From: JTS-RE37 sp041744575 | GTDB taxonomy: Bacteria; Bacteroidota; Bacteroidia; Flavobacteriales; Flavobacteriaceae | Assembly (NCBI GenBank): GCA_041744575.1 | Contig: JBGTKP010000057.1 | Location: 38,260 to 102,259, forward strand | Length of the DNA: 64,000 bases | Direction of reading: 5' to 3' | Shown: positions 7,212 through 15,316 of the stretch, piece after piece | Layout of the letters: every line of letters starts with the position of its first letter | Position numbering within the stretch: the stretch's first letter is position 1 | Notes under the pieces: generated by a model | What the model was told of the DNA's origin: nothing | Database searches by the model: none | What the model saw: the letters and a program-made list of their open reading frames with translations, nothing else | Position numbers and translations under genes: made by a program

Positions 7212-8831
7212 TTAATTCTTTCCGTACACCTTGCCAATGGCATCTATATATCGATCCAGGCTCTTCTTTACCTTTGGAAAAAGGATAAGCAACCCAATCA
7301 TGTTGGGAAAAACCAGAGCGAGGATCATGGCATCAGAAAACTTGATCACGGCATCGAGGGTAGCGCCTGCCCCAATGATCACGAACAGTAGGAAGAGTAC
7401 CTTGTAAAGGATGTCAGCAGCCCTTCCCCGGCCAAAGAGGTACTTCCATGCCTGCAGTCCGTAGTAGGACCAGGAAATCATTGTTGAAAAAGCAAAGAGG
7501 ATGATCGCAAGAGTAAGTACATATCTGAAACCGGGGATGACCGAATCATACGCCATAGAAGTCAGATCTACACCGCCGATGTAGGTCCCGGACTCGGTGA
7601 GAAGGACGGTACTCCCTACGGCATTTCCATATTCAAATGCCCCTGCATCCATATTGAAGAAGATAATAACCAGCGCAGTCATGGTACAGATCACCACCGT
7701 ATCTATAAAAGGTTCCAGCAGGGCCACCACCCCTTCGCTGGCAGGATATCTCGTCTTTACAGCGGAATGCGCAATGGCCGCCGAACCTGCTCCGGCTTCA
7801 TTGGAAAATGCCGCTCTCTGAAAACCTACAATAATAACACCAAGAACGCCACCTATCCCGGCTGCTGGAGTAAAAGCACCTCCCATGATCATTGAAAATG
7901 CATCCCCTAAATATTTTATATTGGCAAAAATGATCACCAGGGAAGCCAGCACATAGATCCCCGCCATGAAGGGTACGATCTTCTCGGTAACTTTAGCTAT
8001 CTTTTTAATACCGCCGATAATTACGATCCCCACCAGAGTGGCCAGTACCACTCCTATGATCACTCCTGTGGCGCCTCCCTGCAGACTAAACATGGTTGTG
8101 ATTTGAACTGCCGCCTGATTGGATTGAAACGCATTGCCGCCGCCGAATGATGCTCCTACACAGAGCACTGCAAAAACAAGGGCCAGTATCTTCCCTAAGC
8201 CGGTCCAGCCTCGCTCTTTAAGGCCTTTGGAGAGGTAATACATGGGTCCCCCGTAGACTGTGCCATCCGGCCCCAAATCCCTGTATTTAACTCCCAGGGT
8301 GCATTCAACAAATTTTGTAGACATCCCAATGAGCCCGCAAACGATCATCCAAAAGGTAGCGCCCGGTCCTCCCAGCGCAATAGCAACTGCCACTCCTGCA
8401 ATATTCCCTAATCCCACCGTTCCTGAAACCGCAGTAGCTAGCGCCTGAAAATGACTTACCTCTCCTTCTTCGCTCTCATCCCTGATGGTATCAGGAATGT
8501 CCCCGTCTTCCGTCATGTGCAATTCTACTTTTTCCAGGCCGTATTTCTCAATTTCCTCGTATTTTCCACGGACAACATTGATGGCCAGCCCAAACTTCAT
8601 AACGTTAGGAAATCGGAAATAAATCGTAAAAAAAGTAGCGCCGAAGATAAGCAGGATAAGCACCACCGGAAGATTATAGCCGGCAATCGGAATCGGAGTA
8701 AGAATAAGATTTTCCCACCATACCGCGAATGGCATGAAAGCATCATTTACCTGGTCATCAAGTCCCTTTTCCTGAGCAATTCCCATCAAAGGTAAAAAGC
8801 ACAGGACGGCGGTAAGGAGGCGGTATCTCAT
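7212..8831 (-). CDS. Sodium/alanine symporter family (AGCS) transporter
   Basis: A 539-residue polytopic membrane protein. It shows the AGCS signature around SGTVGLGNIAGVAVAIALGG, plus the FSNEAGAGSAAIAHS and FSTMISWSYYGLQAW segments. These carriers import alanine or glycine with sodium. The N-terminus carries an extra hydrophobic leader ending near GIAQ, resembling a signal peptide, and there is an acidic loop insertion at about residues 95-130, both common in Bacteroidota members. It heads a probable operon with the HhH protein and the acyl-CoA dehydrogenase. The 249 bases upstream up to PspC hold no clear gene. Confidence 0.94.
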   Translation of the reverse strand: MRYRLLTAVLCFLPLMGIAQEKGLDDQVNDAFMPFAVWWENLILTPIPIAGYNLPVVLILLIFGATFFTIYFRFPNVMKFGLAINVVRGKYEEIEKYGLEKVELHMTEDGDIPDTIRDESEEGEVSHFQALATAVSGTVGLGNIAGVAVAIALGGPGATFWMIVCGLIGMSTKFVECTLGVKYRDLGPDGTVYGGPMYYLSKGLKERGWTGLGKILALVFAVLCVGASFGGGNAFQSNQAAVQITTMFSLQGGATGVIIGVVLATLVGIVIIGGIKKIAKVTEKIVPFMAGIYVLASLVIIFANIKYLGDAFSMIMGGAFTPAAGIGGVLGVIIVGFQRAAFSNEAGAGSAAIAHSAVKTRYPASEGVVALLEPFIDTVVICTMTALVIIFFNMDAGAFEYGNAVGSTVLLTESGTYIGGVDLTSMAYDSVIPGFRYVLTLAIILFAFSTMISWSYYGLQAWKYLFGRGRAADILYKVLFLLFVIIGAGATLDAVIKFSDAMILALVFPNMIGLLILFPKVKKSLDRYIDAIGKVYGKN

Positions 8832-9080
8832 AAGTTTGTCATTTGGTAGTTTGGTTCGTAAGGAACGGCGGCAATATCCTAAAAATTAGTAACACGGTCA
8901 AATATAATGCACTAAATGTCCTGATCATAAACGGATTATTAACCTATTTCACCCGGGACATGGTCTTTTCTGTCAGTTCTGAAACCAATTCCCCGCTATT
9001 TAAACTGCTGTTTACCTTTTTCCGTCTTCCCTTCCGTGATGCAGGATGGTTCCTCCCTTGATACGGAGGAAATGAGAGTA

Positions 9081-9308
9081 TCAGAGATCGAAAACGGAAG
9101 TTCTCTTGGTGTACACCAGGTCTTTTATTCTTAACCAGAATGCCAAAAAAAGATAGAGCGCAAATCCAAATCCAAGAGTTACAAAAGTGAGATAAATAAA
9201 GGACGTCCTCACCACTCGCGCCCTGATCCCAAGCCTTTCCGCAATCCGCCGGCATACTTCGAATCCCCGCTTCTGAAAGTAATACAAAATCTGGTAAAAG
9301 ACATTCAT
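9081..9308 (-). CDS. PspC-domain small membrane protein
   Basis: A 75-residue protein with one PspC domain: an N-terminal amphipathic part containing ERLGIRARVVRTSFIYLTF, then one membrane helix (about residues 40-60), ending KRTSVFDL. PspC proteins act in envelope-stress signalling in enterobacteria, but this stand-alone form next to a DUF2851 gene is a recurrent flavobacterial arrangement with no proven role. It lies 12 bases downstream of the DUF2851 gene and is probably cotranscribed. Confidence 0.82.
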   Translation of the reverse strand: MNVFYQILYYFQKRGFEVCRRIAERLGIRARVVRTSFIYLTFVTLGFGFALYLFLAFWLRIKDLVYTKRTSVFDL

Positions 9309-9320
9309 GCTTTAAAAGTA

Positions 9321-10622
9321 CTATTTTCCGTTCAATATCTGTGTCCCGATGGCGCAATGGAGGCACCTGTTACGGGTGCAATATTTGGTGTATAACTGAA
9401 GGATGGCCTGGGTATCCTGCGCGTCCCCGCATGAAATTCCAAGCTGGCGAAACCGGTCAGAAATGCCATTTTTTTCTCTGCCCAGAGCAGCATAGATCTG
9501 CCCGATCCCTTTTGTGTCTTTGATTCCCTGTGCCTTTGCATAACAGAATTTGAGAGGCAATACGGTATTTATTAGAATCAGCTCAATGAATCTGGGGGAC
9601 AGCCGCTTCACCCGATTCGCCGACACCTTCCCGAAAGAATAGTGTTCATTCCAGTACTGACTTGCCGCAACGTTGAACAAAGTGAGATATTCCTGCAGGG
9701 AACCTGCCTCGATTACTTTGCTGAATAGTTGCGGATGCCGGTGATAGATCCCGCTGAGTTGTGAAAGCCTTAGGGTTGGAAAATTTACAGGCCTGAGCCT
9801 GAAGAATTCCGGGCGTACTACTGGCGTTGCCCCTAAGTCAAAGCGCCTTTTCAGGTAGGTATATTCCTTTTGAAGGTCAAGGTAATACCCGTCAGGGATC
9901 TGTTCCCCTTCCAGCATTCCGCACATTCCGTAGAGCAGGGCTTCCATGTGCTGCCTGCAACCAGTAAGTTTTCGAAATATTTTATAATCCACGGAGATAC
10001 CCAGTGTTAAGAAAGGAGTACCATTGATCTTGGAGCCAAAGCTTTTCAATAACAGGATAAAAAGTACCCTTTCCCAATCTTGCTTCACTTCGCCCAATAA
10101 TTTCAGGATCGCTTCAGATTTTTCTTCAAGCCTTTCAAAAAACAACCGCTCCATCCATTGGGTGACAATCTCGGGATTCAGAGCGCTTAATTCCCTTTCA
10201 CAATTAATAAAGCGGCTTGGTTTTTTACTAAGGAGGTCGTTGTATTTCTCCAGCAGTTGTTTCCCAATCAGGGTTTTTAGTTCCAGGGTGGGAACCGATG
10301 TGTTGTCTCTTCGAAAAACCACAAGGTCGTCATCCCAAACGACGTGTAAAATAATATTGTTGTATTGAGGATCTTCTTCGTGACGGTGAGCATACCAGTC
10401 AGAAGACTTTCTGTGGATCTCGATATTTCCGGCCCATTGCTGTCCGTTGAGTTCTATTCTGGCATTAAAGAAATCCGGTCCGGAGAGGTGATTGTGTATC
10501 CCTGTATCCAAAATCGTGAGGCGCTCGTCCGATGTGGTCCGAAGCTCGGAAGCTCCTATTTTCCGGTGTTTCCAAATGTAGTGCAACAAGTCCTCCTTCA
10601 TTGCCTGGGTAAAAGGAGACAA
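9321..10622 (-). CDS. DUF2851 family protein
   Basis: A 433-residue protein. The N-terminal part with LHYIWKHRKIG, GIHNHLSGPDFFNARI and WAGNIEIHRKSSDWY matches DUF2851, a family found mostly in Bacteroidota. The C-terminus carries a Cys cluster (YCTRNRCLHCAIG) that could bind a metal. The conserved acidic residues in the GPDF and IEIH segments suggest a nuclease-like core, but that is inference and no activity is known to me. The start may be seven codons in (MKEDLLHYIW). Confidence 0.85.
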   Translation of the reverse strand: MSPFTQAMKEDLLHYIWKHRKIGASELRTTSDERLTILDTGIHNHLSGPDFFNARIELNGQQWAGNIEIHRKSSDWYAHRHEEDPQYNNIILHVVWDDDLVVFRRDNTSVPTLELKTLIGKQLLEKYNDLLSKKPSRFINCERELSALNPEIVTQWMERLFFERLEEKSEAILKLLGEVKQDWERVLFILLLKSFGSKINGTPFLTLGISVDYKIFRKLTGCRQHMEALLYGMCGMLEGEQIPDGYYLDLQKEYTYLKRRFDLGATPVVRPEFFRLRPVNFPTLRLSQLSGIYHRHPQLFSKVIEAGSLQEYLTLFNVAASQYWNEHYSFGKVSANRVKRLSPRFIELILINTVLPLKFCYAKAQGIKDTKGIGQIYAALGREKNGISDRFRQLGISCGDAQDTQAILQLYTKYCTRNRCLHCAIGTQILNGK

Positions 10623-10763
10623 GATATGCGTGCGTCACGTAAAACAATTGCAGCCGCATTAACAAATGAGAACTTGCCGGGAATGGCAAATTGTACCCTC
10701 TTACATTTCGGAAAGATACACAGGCCGGAAGCGTAGTATCGCTCCGAACATCAATAGTCGGCT

Positions 10764-11075
10764 TCAGTAGGTGACTTCCCCGTCCCACTCCCTAAATCCT
10801 CCGACAAGGTTATGTGCACAATTAAAGCCAAGACTTTCCATAATACCGCATGCCTGTCCGCTGCGGTTCCCGGTCCGGCAGTACACAAAATAGTTTTTGC
10901 TTTTGTCCAGTTTTTCAAGTTCATCCAGGAATTCCTGTCCTCTGTGTATGTCAAGGTGCAATGCCCCCGGGATATATCCGTCCTCTATCTCTTCCTGGGT
11001 TCTTACATCGAGGATGACCGCTTCCTTGTCTCCCGATAATTGTTCTACCCATTCTTCCTGTAGTAAATCTGCCAT
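10764..11075 (-). CDS. Rhodanese-like domain protein
   Basis: A 103-residue single rhodanese domain. The ATG at 11073-11075 (MADLLQEEWVEQL) is preferred over an in-frame ATG 14 codons upstream because the extra residues are unlike the family. The active loop CRTGNRSGQA holds the catalytic Cys. It may transfer sulfane sulfur or act in redox sensing; no specific substrate can be named. It lies between DUF2851 and the thioredoxin-fold genes on the minus strand and may belong to the latter group. Confidence 0.9.
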   Translation of the reverse strand: MADLLQEEWVEQLSGDKEAVILDVRTQEEIEDGYIPGALHLDIHRGQEFLDELEKLDKSKNYFVYCRTGNRSGQACGIMESLGFNCAHNLVGGFREWDGEVTY

Positions 11076-11148
11076 GTGATTCCTGTTTATTGCAAAAATA
11101 GTCATGCGGAATGACAATTCCTGCTGAAAGATGTCATCCCTGAGGTTT

Positions 11149-11766
11149 CTATTTGATGGAGCATCCTATGGCTCTGGTGGTCTTTACCTCAATCTCCCGC
11201 CCGGCCAACATAGCATCTACCGCGTTTTCAACATATCGCTCCTCAACCTGGTCTGGGTTCGCATAATTATCATCAATGCTTCCGATATATTGCACTTTAT
11301 TTCCTTCCGGTTTTTTTTGAAGCAGAAAGACATGTGGCGTTCGCTGAGCGCCATATACAGGATACACCTTTTGATCCTTGTCCCTCAGATAAGGAAATGA
11401 AAAGTCCTTTTCCTCTGCTCTCGTTCTCATCGCCCCGTCATTTTCGGCAGGATTGGATTCCGGATTATTCGGATTGATCGCGATCACCGGAACGCCCAGG
11501 GATTTATATTTTTTATCAAGGGCATTGATCCTGTCCTCATAGGCCACAGCATAGGGACACGTGTTGCAGGTGAAAATGACCAGATACCCCTTAGCATCTT
11601 CAAAATCAGAGAGGGAGATCATACGGCCATCGGTGTTTTCAAGTTTGAAATCTGCAGCAAAATCTCCGATTTGATAGCCTTCAAGGGCGGGCTGAACTGC
11701 CGGCTGGTCGGAAGATGTCATAAAATACAGGAACAACATCCCGCTTAATAAATGTATTGTTGTCAT
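11149..11766 (-). CDS. Secreted thioredoxin-fold redoxin (AhpC/TSA-like)
   Basis: A 205-residue protein with a hydrophobic N-terminal leader (about residues 1-17) and a redoxin domain. The active site is VIFTCNTCPYAVAYED: a CxxC pair (CNTC) in the peroxiredoxin/thioredoxin position. The domain later has the cis-Pro region GAQRTPHVFLL. It is likely a periplasmic thiol-disulfide protein. It overlaps the stop of the upstream TlpA-like gene by 4 bases (ATGA), so the two are translationally coupled and probably share a redox task. Confidence 0.87.
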   Translation of the reverse strand: MTTIHLLSGMLFLYFMTSSDQPAVQPALEGYQIGDFAADFKLENTDGRMISLSDFEDAKGYLVIFTCNTCPYAVAYEDRINALDKKYKSLGVPVIAINPNNPESNPAENDGAMRTRAEEKDFSFPYLRDKDQKVYPVYGAQRTPHVFLLQKKPEGNKVQYIGSIDDNYANPDQVEERYVENAVDAMLAGREIEVKTTRAIGCSIK

Positions 11767-12329
11767 GGTGATGTGAATTTTTCTATTTGATCTTTTAATA
11801 ATTCATAGGTAAGCGGTTCCTCATAGAACACACGCTGATCCGTGGTATATATAAGGGTTGCAGGGATGGCTCCGGACCAGTTCCTGTCAACCTTGGGTAT
11901 CCAGGTATTTTGCTTTGGATCATCCAGGATGACTACCCTCGACTTTATGCGTTGTTCCTCTACAAACGGCACCAGACGCGTGTCCCACATCTGCGGAACA
12001 TCCAGGCTCACCAGGGTCACCTCCACCTTATCAGGTGCATATTCTCTGGTAATCTGTTCAAAAAAAGGCAGTTCCTTTATACAGGGAGCACACCAGGTAG
12101 CCCAAAAATTCACTATATATACCTTTGACCCCTCAGGCCTCATAAGGGCTTCAAGACTTTTATAGTCAAGAACGGGAAAAGGCTGCCCTTCACCCGGCTC
12201 CTTAATGCCAGTCACTTTAGTACCGGATGGCCGCTGTCCGGAGTCAGGGTTCTCCTTGCAACTACCCAGTAACATGATGATGACAATACAGCTTATCCTA
12301 AGCATACAAGAGGATCTGAACGGGTACAT
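11763..12329 (-). CDS. TlpA-like thioredoxin lipoprotein
   Basis: A 188-residue protein with a lipoprotein signal (hydrophobic core then LLGSC, lipidated Cys at about residue 24) and a TlpA/ResA-type thioredoxin domain whose active site is FWATWCAPCIKELP. It is predicted to be an envelope-anchored disulfide reductase. The start could be eight codons in (MLRISCIV). It lies directly upstream of, and overlaps, the redoxin gene. Confidence 0.9.
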   Translation of the reverse strand: MYPFRSSCMLRISCIVIIMLLGSCKENPDSGQRPSGTKVTGIKEPGEGQPFPVLDYKSLEALMRPEGSKVYIVNFWATWCAPCIKELPFFEQITREYAPDKVEVTLVSLDVPQMWDTRLVPFVEEQRIKSRVVILDDPKQNTWIPKVDRNWSGAIPATLIYTTDQRVFYEEPLTYELLKDQIEKFTSP

Positions 12330-12445
12330 TTTCCTGATATTTGGAAACTTGTATCCCTTACTAAAAGTAGTAATGCAGACAATAGCGGCTGATTACTTTA
12401 ACAAATATTTAGGGGGTATCGGATAGTAGGATACAAAAATTTCAA

Positions 12446-12462
12446 TACATTTGTATATACAA
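12446..12462 (+). promoter_or_regulatory. Probable promoter and autoregulatory operator of the MarR gene
   Basis: TACATTTG (12446-12453) matches the Bacteroidota -7 box TAnnTTTG. It overlaps a perfect 12-base palindrome TTGTATATACAA (12451-12462), which has the TTG-N6-CAA form seen in many MarR-family operators. The palindrome would cover the -7 box and start site, giving steric repression by the MarR protein encoded 14-35 bases downstream. No clear -33 TTTG is present. Confidence 0.6.
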
Positions 12463-12475
12463 TTGTTGTACTGAG

Positions 12476-12922
12476 GTGAATGTTGAAGAAATTTTAATGA
12501 CCACCAGGCCGATGCGACCTGAAAGCAGGACTGTCATACATCTCCTCCTGGTGTGTCAGAAGATCAATGAAGTGACCACCGCCGCACTGAAGCCCTATGG
12601 AATATCTTTGCAGCAATTCAATGTCCTTAGGATATTGAGGGGGCGACAGGGAAAGCCAGCGAACCTGAACGACATCAGCGAAAGGATGGTATCCAGGATG
12701 AGTAATACGACCCGACTGGTGGATAAGTTATTGGCTAAGGGATATGCAGACCGGATAACTTGTCCCAGCAACCGTCGGAAAATTGAAATTCGTATCACCG
12801 GGGATGGACTTGCAGCCTTGAAGTCGATGGATGAAGCGATGCGGAATGCGGAAGTTCAATTGGTTCAGGAATTAAGTACGGATGAGATGGCGATGTTAAA
12901 TCATTTGTTGAATAAATTCTGA
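12476..12922 (+). CDS. MarR family transcriptional regulator
   Basis: A protein of 148 residues from the GTG at 12476, or 141 residues from the ATG at 12497; the ATG is the safer start because the first seven residues are not family-like. The winged helix-turn-helix (about residues 50-110) includes QFNVLRILRG, LNDISERMVSRMSNTTRLVDKL and the wing PSNRRKIEIRITGDG. The protein should dimerise through its N- and C-terminal helices. It is followed by yceI after 92 bases, a pairing common in Bacteroidota, so YceI is the likely target together with its own promoter. Confidence 0.93.
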   Translation: MNVEEILMTTRPMRPESRTVIHLLLVCQKINEVTTAALKPYGISLQQFNVLRILRGRQGKPANLNDISERMVSRMSNTTRLVDKLLAKGYADRITCPSNRRKIEIRITGDGLAALKSMDEAMRNAEVQLVQELSTDEMAMLNHLLNKF

Positions 12923-12962
12923 CGGCAGACCTCCCCGATGACGAGGGTAAAATAATGAAGTG

Positions 12963-13012
12963 TAAATCAAGAATTAAATAAATCAATAATTAAGTAAATC
13001 AAATAATTAAAG
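12963..13012 (+). repeat. Three tandem 16-18-base repeats before yceI
   Basis: Three units beginning TAAATCAA follow one another at 12963-12978, 12979-12994 and 12995-13012, with ends GAATTAAA, TAATTAAG and ATAATTAAAG. The last unit stops two bases before the yceI ATG, so they form an A/T-rich, unstructured leader. This could aid translation initiation in a genome that does not rely on Shine-Dalgarno, which is inference. Confidence 0.8.
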
Positions 13013-13014
13013 AA

Positions 13015-13593
13015 ATGAGAAATAATGTTATTGGCCTCACCCTGGCCGTTGTACTAGGGTCATCTGCAACTGCAGGAAGTACAAAAGATGCAGACACCAA
13101 AGAAGTCAAAACGGAATCCAGCAAAGTGATCTGGAAGGCTTATAAGGTCACCGGTTCACACACCGGAACTGTAGACCTTACCTCCGGCAAGCTGGATTTT
13201 GAAGAAGATAAACTCACAGGCGGAGAATTCACTGTAGATATGACTTCAATGATCACCACTGACCTTGATGGAGACAGCAAAGGGAAGCTCGAAGGCCACC
13301 TCAAGTCAGACGATTTCTTCGGTGTTGACAAGCACCCTGAAGCGCATATGGTATTTACGGCCATTACCCCTTCAGGAAAAAATTCATACGAAGTGACAGG
13401 AGACCTGACGATCAAAGGTATTACCAAACCGGTGACTTTTGATATTTCTGTTTACGGAAGTAAGGCCACAGCTACTCTAAAGGTAGACAGGGCGGCTTAT
13501 GATGTCAAATACGGCTCGGGCAGTTTTTTTGACAATCTGGGTGACAAAACAATTTATGATGAATTTGACCTTGTGGTAGATCTTGAATTTTAA
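13015..13593 (+). CDS. YceI-family secreted lipocalin-like protein
   Basis: A 192-residue protein with a signal peptide (about residues 1-21, ending near SSATAG) and a YceI domain: VIWKAYKVTGSHTGTVDL at the start, HPEAHMVFTAI in the middle, GDLTIKGITKPVTFDISV near the end. YceI proteins bind polyisoprenoid-like lipids inside a beta barrel and are exported. It is probably in one transcription unit with the MarR gene and ends at an intrinsic terminator. Confidence 0.94.
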   Translation: MRNNVIGLTLAVVLGSSATAGSTKDADTKEVKTESSKVIWKAYKVTGSHTGTVDLTSGKLDFEEDKLTGGEFTVDMTSMITTDLDGDSKGKLEGHLKSDDFFGVDKHPEAHMVFTAITPSGKNSYEVTGDLTIKGITKPVTFDISVYGSKATATLKVDRAAYDVKYGSGSFFDNLGDKTIYDEFDLVVDLEF

Positions 13594-13617
13594 AGGCTCC
13601 TATTTAAATGAATATAG

Positions 13618-13645
13618 CCCTGCATACTTCATGCAGGGTTTATTT
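13618..13645 (+). terminator. Intrinsic terminator after yceI
   Basis: CCCTGCAT and ATGCAGGG form a perfect 8-bp stem with loop ACTTC, followed by TTTATTTTTT. It separates yceI from the trp promoter that starts 13 bases further on. Confidence 0.9.
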
Positions 13646-13657
13646 TTTCACAGCCTG

Positions 13658-13688
13658 TTTGGAAAATTGAAATTCATCACTATCTTTG
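13658..13688 (+). promoter_or_regulatory. Promoter of the trp operon
   Basis: TTTG (13658-13661), a 19-base spacer and TATCTTTG (13681-13688) match the Bacteroidota primary sigma consensus in both boxes. The expected start is about 3-6 bases beyond the -7 box, at or just before the ATG of the trp leader peptide (13694). Confidence 0.88.
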
Positions 13689-13693
13689 GGCAA

Positions 13694-13750
13694 ATGAAAA
13701 GAAATACAGTAAATACCTGGTGGTGGAATTACTTACGCTTCAAGTCGTGA
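13694..13750 (+). CDS. trpL: trp operon leader peptide (three consecutive Trp codons)
   Basis: An 18-residue frame reads MKRNTVNTWWWNYLRFKS and stops at 13748-13750. The Trp codons are at 13718-13726. It lies directly after a consensus promoter and 28 bases before a strong intrinsic terminator, followed by trpE, the layout of ribosome-mediated attenuation. It fits the RNA class I recall as Bacteroid-trp. Ribosomes stalled at the Trp codons when charged tRNA-Trp is scarce should prevent termination. The peptide is probably made from an almost leaderless message. Confidence 0.92.
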   Translation: MKRNTVNTWWWNYLRFKS

Positions 13751-13777
13751 GTTGAGCACTAATTTGTATTACTGTAC

Positions 13778-13815
13778 AAAAAGGCTTGTCTTTCACGACA
13801 GGCCTTTTTGTTTTT
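13778..13815 (+). terminator. trp attenuator terminator
   Basis: Bases 13778-13790 and 13797-13809 form a 13-bp stem with one T-G wobble and loop TTTCAC, followed by GTTTTT. A competing pairing is visible: GTCGTGA at 13744-13750, covering the leader stop codon, is complementary to TCACGAC at 13793-13799 in the loop and descending arm. A ribosome finishing the leader would mask 13744-13750 and leave the terminator free, while one stalled at the Trp codons would leave it available as antiterminator. The exact antiterminator is inferred. Confidence 0.88.
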
Positions 13816-13855
13816 ATGACATTTCCCTTCTAACGGACGAATTATCTTTATTGGC

Positions 13856-15250
13856 ATGTACAAATTGACCACATATTACAGGAAGATCCTTGCGGATACA
13901 ATAACCCCGGTGAGCGTCTATTTAAAGCTCAGGGACCGGTTCCCGGGCAGTATCCTTCTTGAAAGCAGTGACTATAGGGCCAATGACAATTCGTTTTCAT
14001 ACATCTGCTGTAATCCCATCGCTTCTATCCGCGTTCAGAATGAAGTGGTACTTACGCAATTTCCGGATGGAACACGCGAAGAGCTCAGGGTGGATACCGG
14101 TACTGATATCCCCGACCTCCTGCACCGGTTTGCTATGAAATTCAAGGTAGGAAAAAACAATTTTAAATTTATCAATAGTGGCCTGTTCGGGTTTATGGCA
14201 TATGACGCGGTCAGGTATTTTGAAGATGTTTCCATTCGGAAAAAAGAAGGGTTTCTTGAAATTCCTGACATCCTGTATTCGGTATACCGTAACATTATCG
14301 CAATTGATCATTTTAAGAACGAGGCCTACATTTTTGCACACTGTTATAACCAACAGGATAATACCTCAGAAATTGAACAACTGCTGAGGGTGAGGGATTT
14401 TGCCTCCTATCATTTTTCTATGGACGGGACTGCAGATTCCAACCTGAAGGATGAAGAATATCTGCAACATGTCGATCTTGCCAAAAAGCATTGCCATCGC
14501 GGGGATCTTTTTCAGTTGGTCCTCTCAAGAAGGTTTTCGCAAAAATTCAGAGGAGATGAATTCAACGTATACAGGGCACTGCGTTCTATTAATCCCAGCC
14601 CGTACCTTTTTTATTTTGATTATGGTGATTTTAAGATTTTTGGAAGTTCTCCGGAGGCACAATTGGTGGTCCGCGATGGGAAAGCAGAAATTCATCCGAT
14701 AGCAGGTACCTTTAAAAGGACAGGAAACGATCAGGAAGATATGGTCCTTGCCACCAAACTTTCTCAGGATGAGAAGGAAAATAGTGAACATGTAATGCTC
14801 GTAGATCTTGCGCGAAATGATCTGAGCAGGAACGCGACAGGAGTTCGGGTTGAAGAATATCGGGAAGTACAATATTTCTCTCATGTCATTCACCTGGTCT
14901 CAAAAGTTACCGGATATAAGAAAAAAGATATTCCAACGATGAAGGTGGTGGCAGACACCTTTCCGGCCGGCACCCTTAGCGGGGCACCCAAGCATATGGC
15001 CATGCAACTGATTGAAAAATATGAGAAAACCAACAGGGGCTATTATGGCGGAGCGATTGGATTTATGGCCTTTGACGGGGATTTTAACCACGCCATCATG
15101 ATACGGACATTTCTTAGCAAAAACCACTTGCTTTATTATCAGGCAGGGGCCGGCCTGGTGGCCGCCTCGGATCCTCAAACAGAGCTGGATGAAACCTATA
15201 ACAAACTGAGCGCCCTGACCAAGGCTCTCGAGATTGCCGAATCAATTTGA
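13856..15250 (+). CDS. trpE: Anthranilate synthase component I
   Basis: A 464-residue chorismate-binding enzyme. It converts chorismate to anthranilate with ammonia from TrpG, the first step of tryptophan synthesis. The Trp feedback-site motif LLESSDYRAND is at about residues 39-49, and the catalytic C-terminal domain contains FGSSPEAQLVVRDG, HPIAGTFKRTG and the SGAPKHMAMQLIEKYE segment. ATG at 13856, 41 bases after the attenuator. It is the first structural gene of the operon. Confidence 0.97.
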   Translation: MYKLTTYYRKILADTITPVSVYLKLRDRFPGSILLESSDYRANDNSFSYICCNPIASIRVQNEVVLTQFPDGTREELRVDTGTDIPDLLHRFAMKFKVGKNNFKFINSGLFGFMAYDAVRYFEDVSIRKKEGFLEIPDILYSVYRNIIAIDHFKNEAYIFAHCYNQQDNTSEIEQLLRVRDFASYHFSMDGTADSNLKDEEYLQHVDLAKKHCHRGDLFQLVLSRRFSQKFRGDEFNVYRALRSINPSPYLFYFDYGDFKIFGSSPEAQLVVRDGKAEIHPIAGTFKRTGNDQEDMVLATKLSQDEKENSEHVMLVDLARNDLSRNATGVRVEEYREVQYFSHVIHLVSKVTGYKKKDIPTMKVVADTFPAGTLSGAPKHMAMQLIEKYEKTNRGYYGGAIGFMAFDGDFNHAIMIRTFLSKNHLLYYQAGAGLVAASDPQTELDETYNKLSALTKALEIAESI

Positions 15251-15316
15251 AAGGTCTACAAATGGGAAAAATTTTTAGTGTCTTATCAAGTGGCCTGAAT
15301 TTATCTGAGTATTGTA

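Noticed and set aside
8944..9366. 140-codon minus-strand open frame
   Set aside because: It overlaps PspC and the end of DUF2851 in another frame; its composition is unlike a real protein and the PspC frame has a clear domain.
12963..13012. CRISPR-like array
   Set aside because: Units are only 16-18 bases, contiguous and without spacers.
13843..13850. TATCTTTA just upstream of trpE as an internal promoter
   Set aside because: The last base deviates and no TTTG lies at the right distance; the consensus promoter upstream of the leader peptide explains expression.
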